Assembly: GCA_023935145.1 (NCBI GenBank)
Contig: CM043704.1
Coordinates: 97,226,873-97,290,872 of the forward strand
From: Bretschneidera sinensis
Taxonomy: Eukaryota > Streptophyta > Magnoliopsida > Brassicales > Akaniaceae
Length of the DNA stretch: 64,000 bases
Reading direction: 5' to 3'
Each line of letters starts with the position of its first letter. Position 1 is the stretch's first letter. A program made the translations under genes and the position numbers. Shown piece after piece: positions 11,167 to 21,846 of the stretch. A model generated the notes under the pieces. The model made no database searches. It saw only the letters and a list, made by a program, of their open reading frames with translations, and had not been told where the DNA came from.

Positions 11167-11636
11167 CTAACTTCTCATCTTCATCGTGCTTTTGTCTTAA
11201 TAGCAGAAACTCAAATAGGAACAAAGATGAAATCGTAGAGACGGAAAGGCTAAACTCAAATAGGAATAGAGACGAAATCGTAAAGACAGCTTTGATATTA
11301 CTGAACTGGTAGAGGAATCGAAAGAAGATAAGGAACTTTTGAATAACGGCAACGAAGCAGATGACTCACAGCTGCCAACGGAAACGCCAGGCACCACCAT
11401 CACATGCTTTAGTTCATTCATTGTATCATGCTTTACCTAAAACGAAACTTTTTAAATAAAAAAAATACAGTATTAAAGCAGATTCAAGAAAGACCCAAAC
11501 AAACACAACCACATGACCCACCACGGCCAACGGAAACGCCAGGCACCACCATCACCTTATTCTCCTGTTCCAAACCCACGCCAGCACACCTAGATCCTCC
11601 CTCACCCAACTTCTTGATTATATCCCTTAGCAACTA
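11167..11636. other. Spacer with two small repeats, no gene seen
   Basis: Contains a short imperfect tandem repeat (ctcaaataggaacaaagatg and a close variant, about 11209-11290). The string ccaacggaaacgccaggcac occurs twice, near 11376 and 11527. The ORFs here show no recognisable domain. Confidence 0.5.
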
Positions 11637-12372
11637 GTATAGCCTTGTTTCTAGTTACTATTCCATTTTCATCCATCTTATTTCTATAGACCCATTTTGT
11701 TCCAATAATAGAATGATTTTTAGGTCTTGGAACTAGATTCCAAACCTTATTTCTCTCAAATTGATTTATCTCTTCTTGCATTGCAATAATCCAATTATTG
11801 TCCTTTTCAACTTCTATAAAAGTCTTAGGTTCTACTTGAGACAATTAAGCTACATAATTGCAAATATTTCTAATAGAAGAGCGAGTTCTTACCCCTTGTG
11901 AAGGATCACCAATTACTTGATCAATTGGATGATAGTTCACGTACCTCCAATCTTTAGGAAAACCATCATCTTGTTGGCTTGAAGATGGTTGGTCCAAGTT
12001 AAGAGTTTCCATCTCTTCATATGCTTGAGTTGGATTCTCCTTTGGGTCAACAATGGGAGTAGGAGTTTCCGTTCTTGGAATAAAATCTGCATCATCATTA
12101 AGGGAAACTTCTCTACTACTAATTGGGTTAGACTCATCAAGAGTTACATGCACATATTCTTCTACCACTAGAGTTCTCTTATTGAAAACTCTATAAGCCT
12201 TACTCGATGTAGAATATCCTAAAAATATCCCTTCATCGGTCTTAAAATCAAATTTACCCAAGTTAGTTTTATTGTTATTTAGGATGAAGCATTTGCAACC
12301 AAATGTATGAAAATATGAGATATTAGGCTTTCTACCTTTCCATAGTTCATATGGAGCTAGAATCTTCTGCAC
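11637..12372 (-). mobile_element. Copia fragment: integrase C-terminus to start of RT
   Basis: On the - strand, 12372-11845 encodes the C-terminal integrase region and linker (PYELWKGRKPN, FGCKCFILN, GIFLGYS). After a stop (about 11847) the next frame gives the RT N-terminus (WIIAMQEEINQFERNKVW, GTKWVYRNK, LVAKGYNQE). It is cut abruptly at both ends with no LTR seen. This family differs from the Copia remnants at 8.9 kb and 30 kb. Confidence 0.85.
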
Positions 12373-12565
12373 CTAGTGTACATGAGAGACTATCAGACTC
12401 TAGGCAGTCTTCTTTCTCTGGATGAGGTCCCCCAACAGCAGAATCTTTCATGCTCGACATTGTTACTGTAGCACTCTTATCTTTAAAGTGTTGCATCACA
12501 TAATCGATGTCTCTCTGGTCCTGAGCAGAAAATGAAACCTTCCTGCTTTGTTTCTTTTTCCCCAT
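12373..12565 (-). pseudogene. 5' end of an unidentified host-like gene
   Basis: On the - strand an ATG at 12565 opens a 64-codon hydrophilic, lysine- and serine-rich stretch ([19 protein letters not shown]) that runs to the exact point where the Copia fragment begins. I do not recognise the family. Its composition is gene-like rather than spacer-like. It could be a fragment of a host gene moved with or broken by the Copia piece, or chance sequence. Confidence 0.35.
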
Positions 12566-12682
12566 TGCAGAATCTTAGTAGCAAGACAAGAAAGGAAGAA
12601 GAGAATGGCGGCAGACATGGACAAGCAGCAAGAAGCAAATCGCCTGGCTTGAGAGTTTCTCTCTCTTACTTAACCTTTTCTT

Positions 12683-14570
12683 CCACATTTTATTTACTCT
12701 GCCTGAAAAAGAGAGAAAAAAAAGTTTTTTATGGCAAGAACAAAAGAATACATTGGATTAAAAATGGAAAGTATTTTATGCAATTTTCAGAAGCTCATAT
12801 AAATGTTAAATATTTCAATCAATTTTGTTTTTTTGCAGAGTTTACCATTGATGGAAGAATGGAAGATCTAGGGAAACAAATGGTTAAACATTGTGCAGGT
12901 TTACCTTTAGCCATCACAGTGCTCGGAGGACTCGTGCTGAAAAAATAAAGTAAATCAGTGGCAAAACATGCACGATAACATCAAATCATACATAACTAGA
13001 GGCAATGGCCATGGAGAAAATCACCCAGAGGTTCCTTATGTGTTTTCTTTAAGCTACGATGATTTGCCATTCCAACTAAAGCAGTGCTTTCTTTACTTGG
13101 GCCACTTTCCAGAGGATTATGAGATCCGTGCAGAAAAATTGATTAGATTTTGGATTGCAGAAGGAATGATTACATTGGAGCAGCACAAAACTGAGGATGT
13201 CGGGGATGTTGCAGAAGGATACCTTGAGGAGCTGATAGAGAGGAGCATGGTTTTAGATGGAGAAAGAGACATTGGAAGTTCGAAAGTCAAAACATGTCAC
13301 ATGCATGATCTCATGAAAGATTTCTGCTTATTAAAAGCAGAAGAGGAAAGTTTTCTAAAAGTTATTAATCTTCAGCCTCAAGATGAAAATAATGATGTCT
13401 TGTCTCCTTCATCTTCGATGAATGGTAAATTTCGCAGGCACGCTGTACATTTGAAAGGTAATACTTTTAGTCAAAAGCACATTAAAGGTCATCATCACCT
13501 TAGGTCTCTCATATACTTCTCGACAGAAAATTGGGAATTACCGGAACCGACCTTAAAGAATTTGAAAATGCTTAGAGTCTTAGATCTTGAAAGTGTTCGT
13601 ATTAAAGGAGGGAAGCTTCCCAGAGATATTGGAGAACTCATCCACTTGAGATTCCTTAGTTTACGAAATGCTAAAGGGGTATATGATGAGGTGTTTGAGT
13701 TGTCATCATCTCTAGGGAATTTAAGGTTGTTGCAGACTTTAGATTTAAGTATTGTTTATTTAAGGGTGCATGTACCAAATGTGATATGGAAGATGGAAAG
13801 GTTGAGGTATCTATATCTTCCTCCTTTATGTGATGATAAAACAAAGTTGCAATTGGGTACTTTGACAAACTTATGGACACTTAAGAATTTTAATTTGGAG
13901 CATTGCAATGTAAGAGATCTTCTGAATATGAAAAGTCTTAGAGAATTAGAGATACTACTCTCTTGTAAAATCATTGATGCATCTCTAAGCGTTGCATTAA
14001 ATCATCTGCAAATCTTCGGATTATCATCGCTTACGTCCTTACCACCGGTTGGCGTAAGTCCATTGTTATCGGGATTTGTTAATCTCTCAAGATTGGAAAT
14101 AGAACTGCACATGGAGAAGTTACCTGAATTCCCTCGTCACATCACCCACATAACCTTATGTCGTTGTCTACTTGAGGAAGACCCAATGCCAACACTAGAG
14201 AAGCTGCCTGACTTAAGGATCCTCCGCTTGTTTCAGGGTGCATTTATTGGGAGGGAAATGGTTTGCTCTAGACAAGGTTTTTCTAGACTACTCTCTCTAC
14301 ACCTTGATGGCCTGCGCAGTTTAGAGGAGTGGAGGATAGATGAAGGAGCCATGTCCGATCTTTGTTAACTGGAAATTAGACTCTGCGAGAATTTGAAGAG
14401 ACTTCCAGATAATTTGAGGTCCATCACAACCCTGCAAGAATTGGAGATCCGGTGGATGCCATATACATTTCAAGAGAAGTTGGTCCAAGGAGGAGAAGAT
14501 TTCTACAAAGTCCAACACATACCTTCCGTCTTATTTAAGTAATGTGATGAAGAATGGGAATCATGAATAG
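12683..14570 (+). pseudogene. NLR2: 5'-truncated CNL (ARC2 and LRR only), frameshifted
   Basis: Homology to the other CNL genes starts within the intron (about 12683) and includes the acceptor (ttttttgcag) and exon 2, so CC, P-loop and kinase-2 are absent. The GLPL motif is present (CAGLPLAI). A 2-nt deletion near 12930 then shifts the frame and brings a stop at 12946. The downstream frame, 12968-14368, keeps the winged helix, MHD (CHMHDLM) and LRRs. It ends early at a TAA (14366) where sisters have AAA (Lys); a second stop follows near 14540. As it stands it could at most make an LRR-only product. Remains of the spliced 3' tail follow. Confidence 0.9.
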
Positions 14571-15130
14571 GTAAGCATACTCTCCTTGCTTCCTTAAGTC
14601 ATCATTCATTTTCTAGTCCTCTATACGGTTCTTTTAAAAAAAATTAACTTTTTTATGTTCGTATATAGAACTTGAAATTGGAACCATCTCAAACCTTTTC
14701 ATACCTTCAATTTATCAGTATTTCTTTCTTTCAATCGATCAACACCTCTTTGCTCCTCTGCTTTTCCTACTTGTTCTAATTGGCAAGCTTTAGTCTATTA
14801 CATGAATAATACTTGAAACTGTTGTCTTTTATTTTTGTCCTAGGAGAAGTAGACAATGAAAAGGTTTCCGTGGAGTTTTGATTAATCAAAAAGTTATAAT
14901 TGATTTTTTTTTTGCTTATTCTTTTACCTCTACTAGTTCTAGTTTTACAAACCCAAATCTTTCTTCATTGTGGAACAGAGAAAAGCATGTTCAGTTGACT
15001 AATATGTTTTCTTTTTCTTTACAGGTGAAGTCATCCATCATGAAATAAAGGACTCCCTTTTGTTTCAGTGAGATCAGACCAAGGTTTTACATTGCTTAGG
15101 AACTTCTCTATATTTGTAATTTTGATTGTA
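14571..15130 (+). other. NLR2 3' tail
   Basis: Matches the tail after NLR1 and NLR3, including the tcctag acceptor (about 14844) and ctttacag acceptor (about 15025). The second donor seen in NLR1 is lost: the exon runs gattaatcaaaaag with no gtaag. No coding feature. Confidence 0.55.
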
Positions 15131-15821
15131 AGATGAAGTACTTCATGAAAAATCAATTACATGAAGTGAAGTATGATGAGAGCTTTGGGATTGGGATATG
15201 GCCTGATGGTGGCCTTAAAAGAAAAAGATAACATATCTGGTACCAGTGTCTTTTACGGAAAGGGCAATTGTCGTTTTATTGAATTACTTACGTAAAAATA
15301 GAGAAAAGATCTCAAATTCGGTGGGAATGACGAGTTCCCACTTAGAACAAGGAAAAACTGAAAAAGGTAAATACACAAGGACGCATATGTCAACTTCATT
15401 TTCTATTCACTTGAATCGATTCATGTTTGAATATTACAGTATTCAGATTTGATTCGATTTAAAATTAATAAATTAAAATTTAGTTAGAGTTTGATAACAA
15501 ATAAATTTATTTTAGTTTAAATTTGAATTCGAGTTTGAATTTTACATTGTTTATTCGAATTCGAATTTAAACTTTAATTTTAATTAAAAAATATTAATAT
15601 TATGTTAATATAAATATTGATTCAAACTCGGATTGGGTCGAGTTTGATAATACTCTATTAAACTGTTTGAGAATACTTTGAACCAAATATTAAAATAAAT
15701 AAACTTTGATTGATAAGATAATCGATCTTAATTATCATAGATTTATAAAAAATATATATATAATATCATGGGCCTACAGTCTCACTAACCTCTTAATATC
15801 ATAACTAAAAAAAATCTCTTC
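15131..15821. other. AT-rich spacer with TTCGA-rich element
   Basis: Contains, at about 15410-15700, a decayed member of the dispersed TTCGA/TCGAGCTCGA-rich repeat found also at 16.5-17.3, 29.3-29.6, 36.8-37.2, 43.8 and 46-46.4 kb. No gene seen. The last about 50 bases (gggcctacagtctcactaac) are conserved ahead of the membrane gene in copy D. Confidence 0.55.
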
Positions 15822-16292
15822 ATGGCATATGGTAGAAGAAAAGACAGTTCCATCTTTGATTTATTCAGTCTAAATCCTCTGCCGTATCCAGTTCTGTTAA
15901 TCTTTGCAGTGATATCAATCTTTCTATGCATATCATGGTACTTCAGGTATGAACAAGCATATGGTAGAAGAACAGAGAGTTCCATCTTTGATTCATTCAG
16001 TCTAAATCCTCTGCCATATCCAGTTCTGTTAATCTTTGCAGTTATATCAATCATTCTAGGCACATCATGGTACTTCAGGTATGAAGAAGCTGTTGAAACT
16101 GCTGGGAAACGAATGAGTTGGGTATTTTTGGCCATACCAGTTCTGTTAATGGTCATAGTTTGTTACCGACACCGACAGACCCACCACCTCCCGTCCGAGG
16201 GGAGCTCTCCGTGGGGTGTGGCTGCCTTGATTGTGTTACTGCTAATTTTGGTGCAATATCAGTCAGTTTTTCTCGACAGCTGGTTTGGGTGA
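15822..16292 (+). CDS. Small multi-pass membrane protein, rearranged copy (156 aa)
   Basis: A homologue of the 129-aa protein at 44996-45385, with two in-frame changes. A 44-codon tandem duplication repeats the N-terminal AYGRR...SWYFRYE module (residues 2-45 and 46-89). A 17-codon deletion removes the RWLSSMDNP...SPWD loop. The balance, 129 + 44 - 17 = 156, is exact. Hydrophobic segments lie near 22-42, 66-86, 99-113 and 131-151, so it should have four helices where the intact copy has three. The ending SPWGVAALIVLLLILVQYQS is conserved. I recognise a plant-wide uncharacterised family but no function. Its frame is open, so selection or very recent change is possible. Confidence 0.7.
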   Translation: MAYGRRKDSSIFDLFSLNPLPYPVLLIFAVISIFLCISWYFRYEQAYGRRTESSIFDSFSLNPLPYPVLLIFAVISIILGTSWYFRYEEAVETAGKRMSWVFLAIPVLLMVIVCYRHRQTHHLPSEGSSPWGVAALIVLLLILVQYQSVFLDSWFG

Positions 16293-18030
16293 TATACCAT
16301 TTTATTATTATATATTTGGAGGTTATGTTCAAGTTGCTTTGATCAGTTGAGTGGAAATTGTACTTTTCTTTAATCTCTCAAATAATGATAATCCTTCGAA
16401 CTTAATTTTAATTTATTTTTTTGTATTACCTTAATCAAACCTTGACTAATGCTTTAAGCCTTGAAATTCTTTTCCGTAATTTTCAAGCTTCTGATGTGCT
16501 TTTTTTAAATTTACAAATTTATCCAAATTTTTATCGAGTTATTTAAGTTCATTCAAAGTTCGGCTCAAGTATGAAAATAAAGTTTGTTTAGTTTATCAAA
16601 CCGAATTCAAATATTTTAAAGTTTAATTTGAAAAGCGTTCGAACAGTTTGATAAGATATTATCGAATCCAAATCTGAAATTTAAGCTCAAATATTTTCTG
16701 ATATGTTTATTTCTTTATATCAATAGGTACACGTATTTTTTTTTTCCCTCTATCAAAATATAGAGTAAGATAGAGCTTCACACACGCGTGAGAAGAGATG
16801 TTTTGGAAAATTCTCTACGACATTAAGTAGCCATCCAATAATGGTGTTGAAATATGAGCAAAAACTTAGCAGCCGCAACAGTTGGAATTTCTTAAAACTA
16901 ACTATTATGAATTCGAGATCACTGAAACTTTTCCATTAAATGTTGGGTTGAAATTTATCCAGTGTTTTATCGTATTATTCAAGTTCGTTCAAAGCTTAGT
17001 TTAAGTATAAAAATTAAATTCGATTAGTTTATCCAATCGAGTTTGAATATCTTAAAAATTAAGCTCGATTAGCTTATCAAGTTGAGATCGAATACCTTAA
17101 AGTTTGGTTCAAAAAGTTTTCGAACTGTTCGATAAGGCATTATCGAGTTCAAATAAATAATCCAAAGCTCAGGTTTGAGATCGAGTTGAAGCTTGGATTC
17201 AAATAGACTTATTTGTTTTCGAGTTCGAATTATCATAAAATTTATTGAGTTTGAATTCAAATCTAATTTTTAAACTCAATTCAAACTTAAATTCGAACTA
17301 AAATACTTTAATATTTAGAGTTGATTTGATTCGATTCGAATTTACCCTAATTAGATGAAATAAATGATAATAAAAATAAAGTTTAGTCTAATATCATTAG
17401 GAAGCTCCTTAATTTAATCAGCTCAAATGCATTCAAAATTTTCAAACTAGACAAAACAAATGATGATGATGCATAAAGTGTCCAAAGATATTTTAATTTA
17501 CACAAAAATATCTTTTTAAATTGAAGGATGAGACAGTACCCCAACAACACTAATTTAAAGTGGCGCTATCTGAAATCTGAATGGCAATAAACGACAATTC
17601 TTTGAAAACTTTAAAATTGGGCTCATGATATTTATGAAGTCTCAATAATATTCCGGGTGTCGATGATCTGTTTGTCATTGGAACGTCAGTTTGTAAATTT
17701 CACGTGTAACACTTTTCAATTTTGTTATTTAAATTTAAGGTTTTGATTTTGATTTGTTTTAATATATTATTTTAGATTTGATATATATTTTTTATGAAAT
17801 TATTTAATTGGATGTAACCAGTTTTTAATTAATGAACAACAGCAAAAATTCTCAAATAATCACTTTAAAATTATTTAAAAAACACATAAAAAATTAACGT
17901 TGTAATAGTTTAATAAAAAAAATCATGTTTCGGTTCAAACGATTAAAATGATCAAAACAAATCAAAATAGACTAAATGTTTCATTTCAATTTAATACGTG
18001 TTGAAATTAAAACGTTTTGATAATTTTAAT
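16293..18030. other. Intergenic, TTCGA-rich repeat and AT-rich DNA
   Basis: About 16330-16800 matches the DNA after the membrane gene in copies C and D. Around 16530-17330 are decayed TTCGA-rich dispersed repeats with palindromic character. The rest is AT-rich without gene signals. Confidence 0.5.
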
Positions 18031-18035
18031 CGAAA

Positions 18036-18130
18036 CAAAACAAAATTTATAATTGATTTTAAGGGTGATGATTAATACAAAACAAAATTTATAATTGATT
18101 TTAAGGGTGATGATTAATACAAAACAAAAT
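18036..18130. repeat. 42-bp tandem repeat, a little over two copies
   Basis: The unit caaaatttataattgatttt followed by aagggtgatgattaatacaa repeats at 42-bp spacing (18041, 18083, partial at 18125). Copy D (about 46890) lacks this array, so it arose after duplication. Confidence 0.75.
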
Positions 18131-18499
18131 TTATGGCAATGCTCGTATTATAGGAGTTGTATTTAAGTGTGACAATTAATAATGGTTATTAATTGTCAAA
18201 AAGATTTTGGCAATTATCAAAACCTATTACGAGTAAATTCCCTGGTGGTCCAAATGTTATTCATGCCGTGACCCAATCAAAATCACCAATTTTGAGTCCA
18301 AAAATTGGTGCTAATTTTAATTTTTCATTTTATGGAGCTGTATGATATTGAGACATGTTTTAAAAGGAATCATTTTCCTCAATTAAAGGTGATTTTCTTT
18401 CCATTTTGTTATAAAAATGATAATTCGGATCGAACTCAAAACATACATGAATTTTGATGAATTATACATTTAAATATAAAGTTTTAACAATTGGATTAT

Positions 18500-18770
18500 A
18501 ATCAGTGTTTTTAAGAACATTTTTAGAACTTGTTTGGGGTGTACCCAAAGACAGAGTAAAGAAAAAACGCTTCGAAATGCTTGAAGTTAGGCGTTTCTTT
18601 CTTTGAGAGTTTGTTTTTTTAATTGGGGCGTACGCTTGGGACGCGAGAAAAGTTTTCTTAAAAAATTTAAAATTTAAAAGAAAAAAAATGTAAGTTAAAA
18701 GCTCAAACCCATGACCTAAAGTTATAGGTTTTAACCACAAAGCTAGTATTCTTGTTATCTTATCATTATA
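18500..18770 (-). mobile_element. Possible decayed SINE-like element (also at 47290-47570)
   Basis: On the - strand about 18752 reads a tRNA-like tttgtggttaaaac, then a weak B-box-like ggtttgag, then an A-rich run, then a region with gcgtttttt-type inverted repeats. Two block copies are present (B and D). The B box would need CG-to-TG decay, so the call is tentative. Confidence 0.35.
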
Positions 18771-20520
18771 TTTCATAAATATATATTACATGTTATCAAG
18801 CTTATTAGTAATTACAAACTATTTAATTAATCACTTACAAGTTACAAAAATATAAGTTATACTCCATATAATTTATATATAAATATATATTAATATTTAT
18901 AAAATTATAATTACCACGCTATAGAGAGTTAGTAAAAGTATTAAACTTTGATAAAAAATAACTAATTTAAATTTAATTGAAATTCTTTTATTCTGATTAA
19001 TTTATTAATACTCTTCGTCCCATAATTTTTGTCATGTTTACTATTTAGTTAATTAAATGAATAATTTTTTTCTATTGTTAAATCATTAAGAAATTTTAAA
19101 TTTTTTTTTTCATATATACATAAATAGAGTTTAAATTTTTCTAATTTTTTATATATATTTTTAAAATAACATATATATATAAAATAATTAAAGTCAAACT
19201 TAAGTTAAAAAAGTGATAAGTGACTAAAATTATGGGACAAAAAGAATATTATTTTATAAAAATTTTAAAACACTTCAACATATTTAAAAGACTTATATCC
19301 CAACACCTTGAAACTTATGCCTCAAGATAAAACGTTTCATCTAATGTCTTCAGCTTTAAAAACACTAATGACAACCTGACTTTTGAAATATTTCTTAAAC
19401 ACTTGTACATCGATCTACTCCAAATGTAAATGAATGATAAAAAAGAATTTTGAAGTACTTTTAAATTAATTTTTGTCTGAATATGATGCCTTTATTATTT
19501 CGAACATTACATATTTATATGGAATGAGAAAAAATCGATAAAAAAAATAAACTAATACAAAGAGACTGCAATAAATAACTGCAGCAACATGTTACCAATC
19601 ACTTTATTATGCCCACTAACGTGCCGTGAACTGGATGGCAAAACCATTGTGTGAACAATAACTTACAAGAAACCGTGACCATTTAGCTAAACTCACAAGG
19701 TCACAACCACAATTAATGATGGCTTTTTATTTATTTATTATTGAACAATTAAAAATGACTTCTAAATTTAGGGCTCATGGAATGTTATTTTGTAAATTGA
19801 AATTGTGTGCTTTACATGTAACACAGACAAAAAAATAAATTGTAAGATGTTTTTAGAAAACTGCTATTTGGAGTCTGATAGATCTATTTCGGAATAAGTA
19901 ATCTTACGAAAACAATAAAACAACTACTCAAATAAAAAACATAGAAAAGAACAAGAAATCGGTGGAGGAGTTATGTTTTTGAGAGAATTCTCTTATACTT
20001 AAAAAAGTGTCTTAAAGTAAGATGATGAAAAAATTAAAAAAAAATGAACGTACTTAATAATTTTCGTAAAACCATAACAATTAATGTTTACGATCCAATG
20101 ATTCGATTTGTTGAAAAAAGCCTTTCAAAGACACACATCTTTCTTTATTTGATGTCTATCTTTCAAAACGTCGCTTAAACAGTTACTTAAATATGTATAT
20201 ATATATATAAATTAAATATTTAAATAAAATAATATATGTAACTCAACTGACTCAAACTCTTTGTTTTTATATTTTTCTCTTGCTATGAGTTAACCTTCTA
20301 CTCTCTATATCTCTATTATCTTTGTTTTATCACATAAAAGAGCCGACCGTGCGTAGAGAAGTTATTGGATAAAATGCGTTAAGAATGCAAAAACACAAAA
20401 AAAAAAAAAAAAAATTCTACAACGAGAGTTATTGAAACTATCTCTTTCTGTCAAAATATCTAAGTCATGAATCATTGAGATGCAATAAAAAACGTAATTT
20501 GCTTTTATTTTAGAAACCAA
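18771..20520. other. AT-rich spacer shared with copies C and D
   Basis: Includes a stretch near 19230-19420 that recurs at 29960-30147 and 47820-48060, and a stretch near 19440-19960 that recurs at 48030-48560. No ORF with recognisable motifs and no RNA gene seen. Poly-A run near 20396-20415. Confidence 0.55.
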
Positions 20521-21846
20521 ATCATGCAAATATAATTTTTTTACTTTCAATAAACAAACTTTTTTTCTTTCCAAATGATGATTTCATTGGACCCTATGTA
20601 CCATAATCAATTAACAAAAGAAAAGAACATAAAAAAATAATTGCGCTCATTGTTATAGAAGCGACATTCTATCACCTCGCTGAAAAAAAAAACATGAGAT
20701 GTTTGAATTGCATATATGGAAGAGGTGGTTTCCTATTTTCAGTTCGGGCAGCTCCTGTAGATAACAACTAAGAATACCAATCCCTTAAGCCTTCATATAT
20801 TCACCCGTAATTCTACTAAACGTTATTCTCCGATGCGATTTGATCTGAAAATCTACTCTAATCTGAAATATTTTGAAGGGAAAAAAATTAAGATTTAGTT
20901 CACGAAATAGAGGATTAAGCCGATATATAAAGGCGGGGGAAGACAAACTTCACAGCCGATTTTGTATTATTCATCTTTGATATGTTAGAGTTCGTGTATA
21001 TATCATGGATCCAGATCTATAGACCTCATGAAGATCACGGGTCCCATTCTATACATGTTTTGGGTCTAAAACTTTTTGCTTGACAATTTATGTTTGAACC
21101 CATGAATAGCCATGGTTTTATAGCAAAGCGAAAATCCTAAATAAAACATTTTAAATTGCTTATAAATACTCTCTTTCATAGACGTAAGCCTAACCAACTG
21201 AACCACGTAAATCTTATGTTTTTTATTTTTGTGCAAATGTTTTTATCAGTGTTATGTTATTTCTTCCATCCATAAAGAAATTGTTGGCACCATGAGATTT
21301 GACTCCATAGAACCTCACCATACCTACTAAGACTTGAACCAAAATTAGTATTGTGGTGTTTTGCTTGAGAATTAATTTTGATGTACATGCTTTGAGACTA
21401 ATTAAAACCACTATGCCAACAATGGATTAAACTGAACAATATACCGACTCCATATTAAGCTAGAAAAGATATTTAAGAATTCATTTGGAAATTAGCTAGA
21501 GAAGGAGTTTCAAGAAAAGAATTTGTTCTTTAATTTCTTTTATAAAGAAGAAAAGAACTAGTTCTGTCAGCACATAAGTATTTGATAATTCTTTTTGTTG
21601 GTTCTTTGTCCTCTCATTCTTTATTTGAACCACAGGCATTGGATAATTCATGTTTGGCTTTCTTCATGATCACTTGTCATGGGAATCACTTCAGAGATCT
21701 TACACAAGTAATTAGACCTCAACTGTAGTGTTGCGATTAAATCAAACCTTTATAAATAGTAGGCAAATTAACAATCATTAGTACACGCGAACACTTTACT
21801 GAAAAACAATTGTCAACATAACTTCTCTGTCTTACGGTAAGCTAAA
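20521..21846 (+). repeat. Upstream block of NLR3 (unit copy C)
   Basis: The fullest version of the NLR upstream block. It has the LTR-like stretch from about 20982 (tgttagag), an AT-rich middle, then the core promoter. A TATA box (tttataaatag, about 21750-21760) lies some 90 bases before the start codon. Confidence 0.65.
21748..21777 (+). promoter_or_regulatory. TATA-containing core promoter stretch of NLR3
   Basis: Within ttgcgattaaatcaaacc and the following tttataaatagtaggc. The identical stretch precedes NLR4 (about 33868-33897). A 30-bp version is absent ahead of NLR1, where ttgc joins aaatt directly. Confidence 0.6.
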
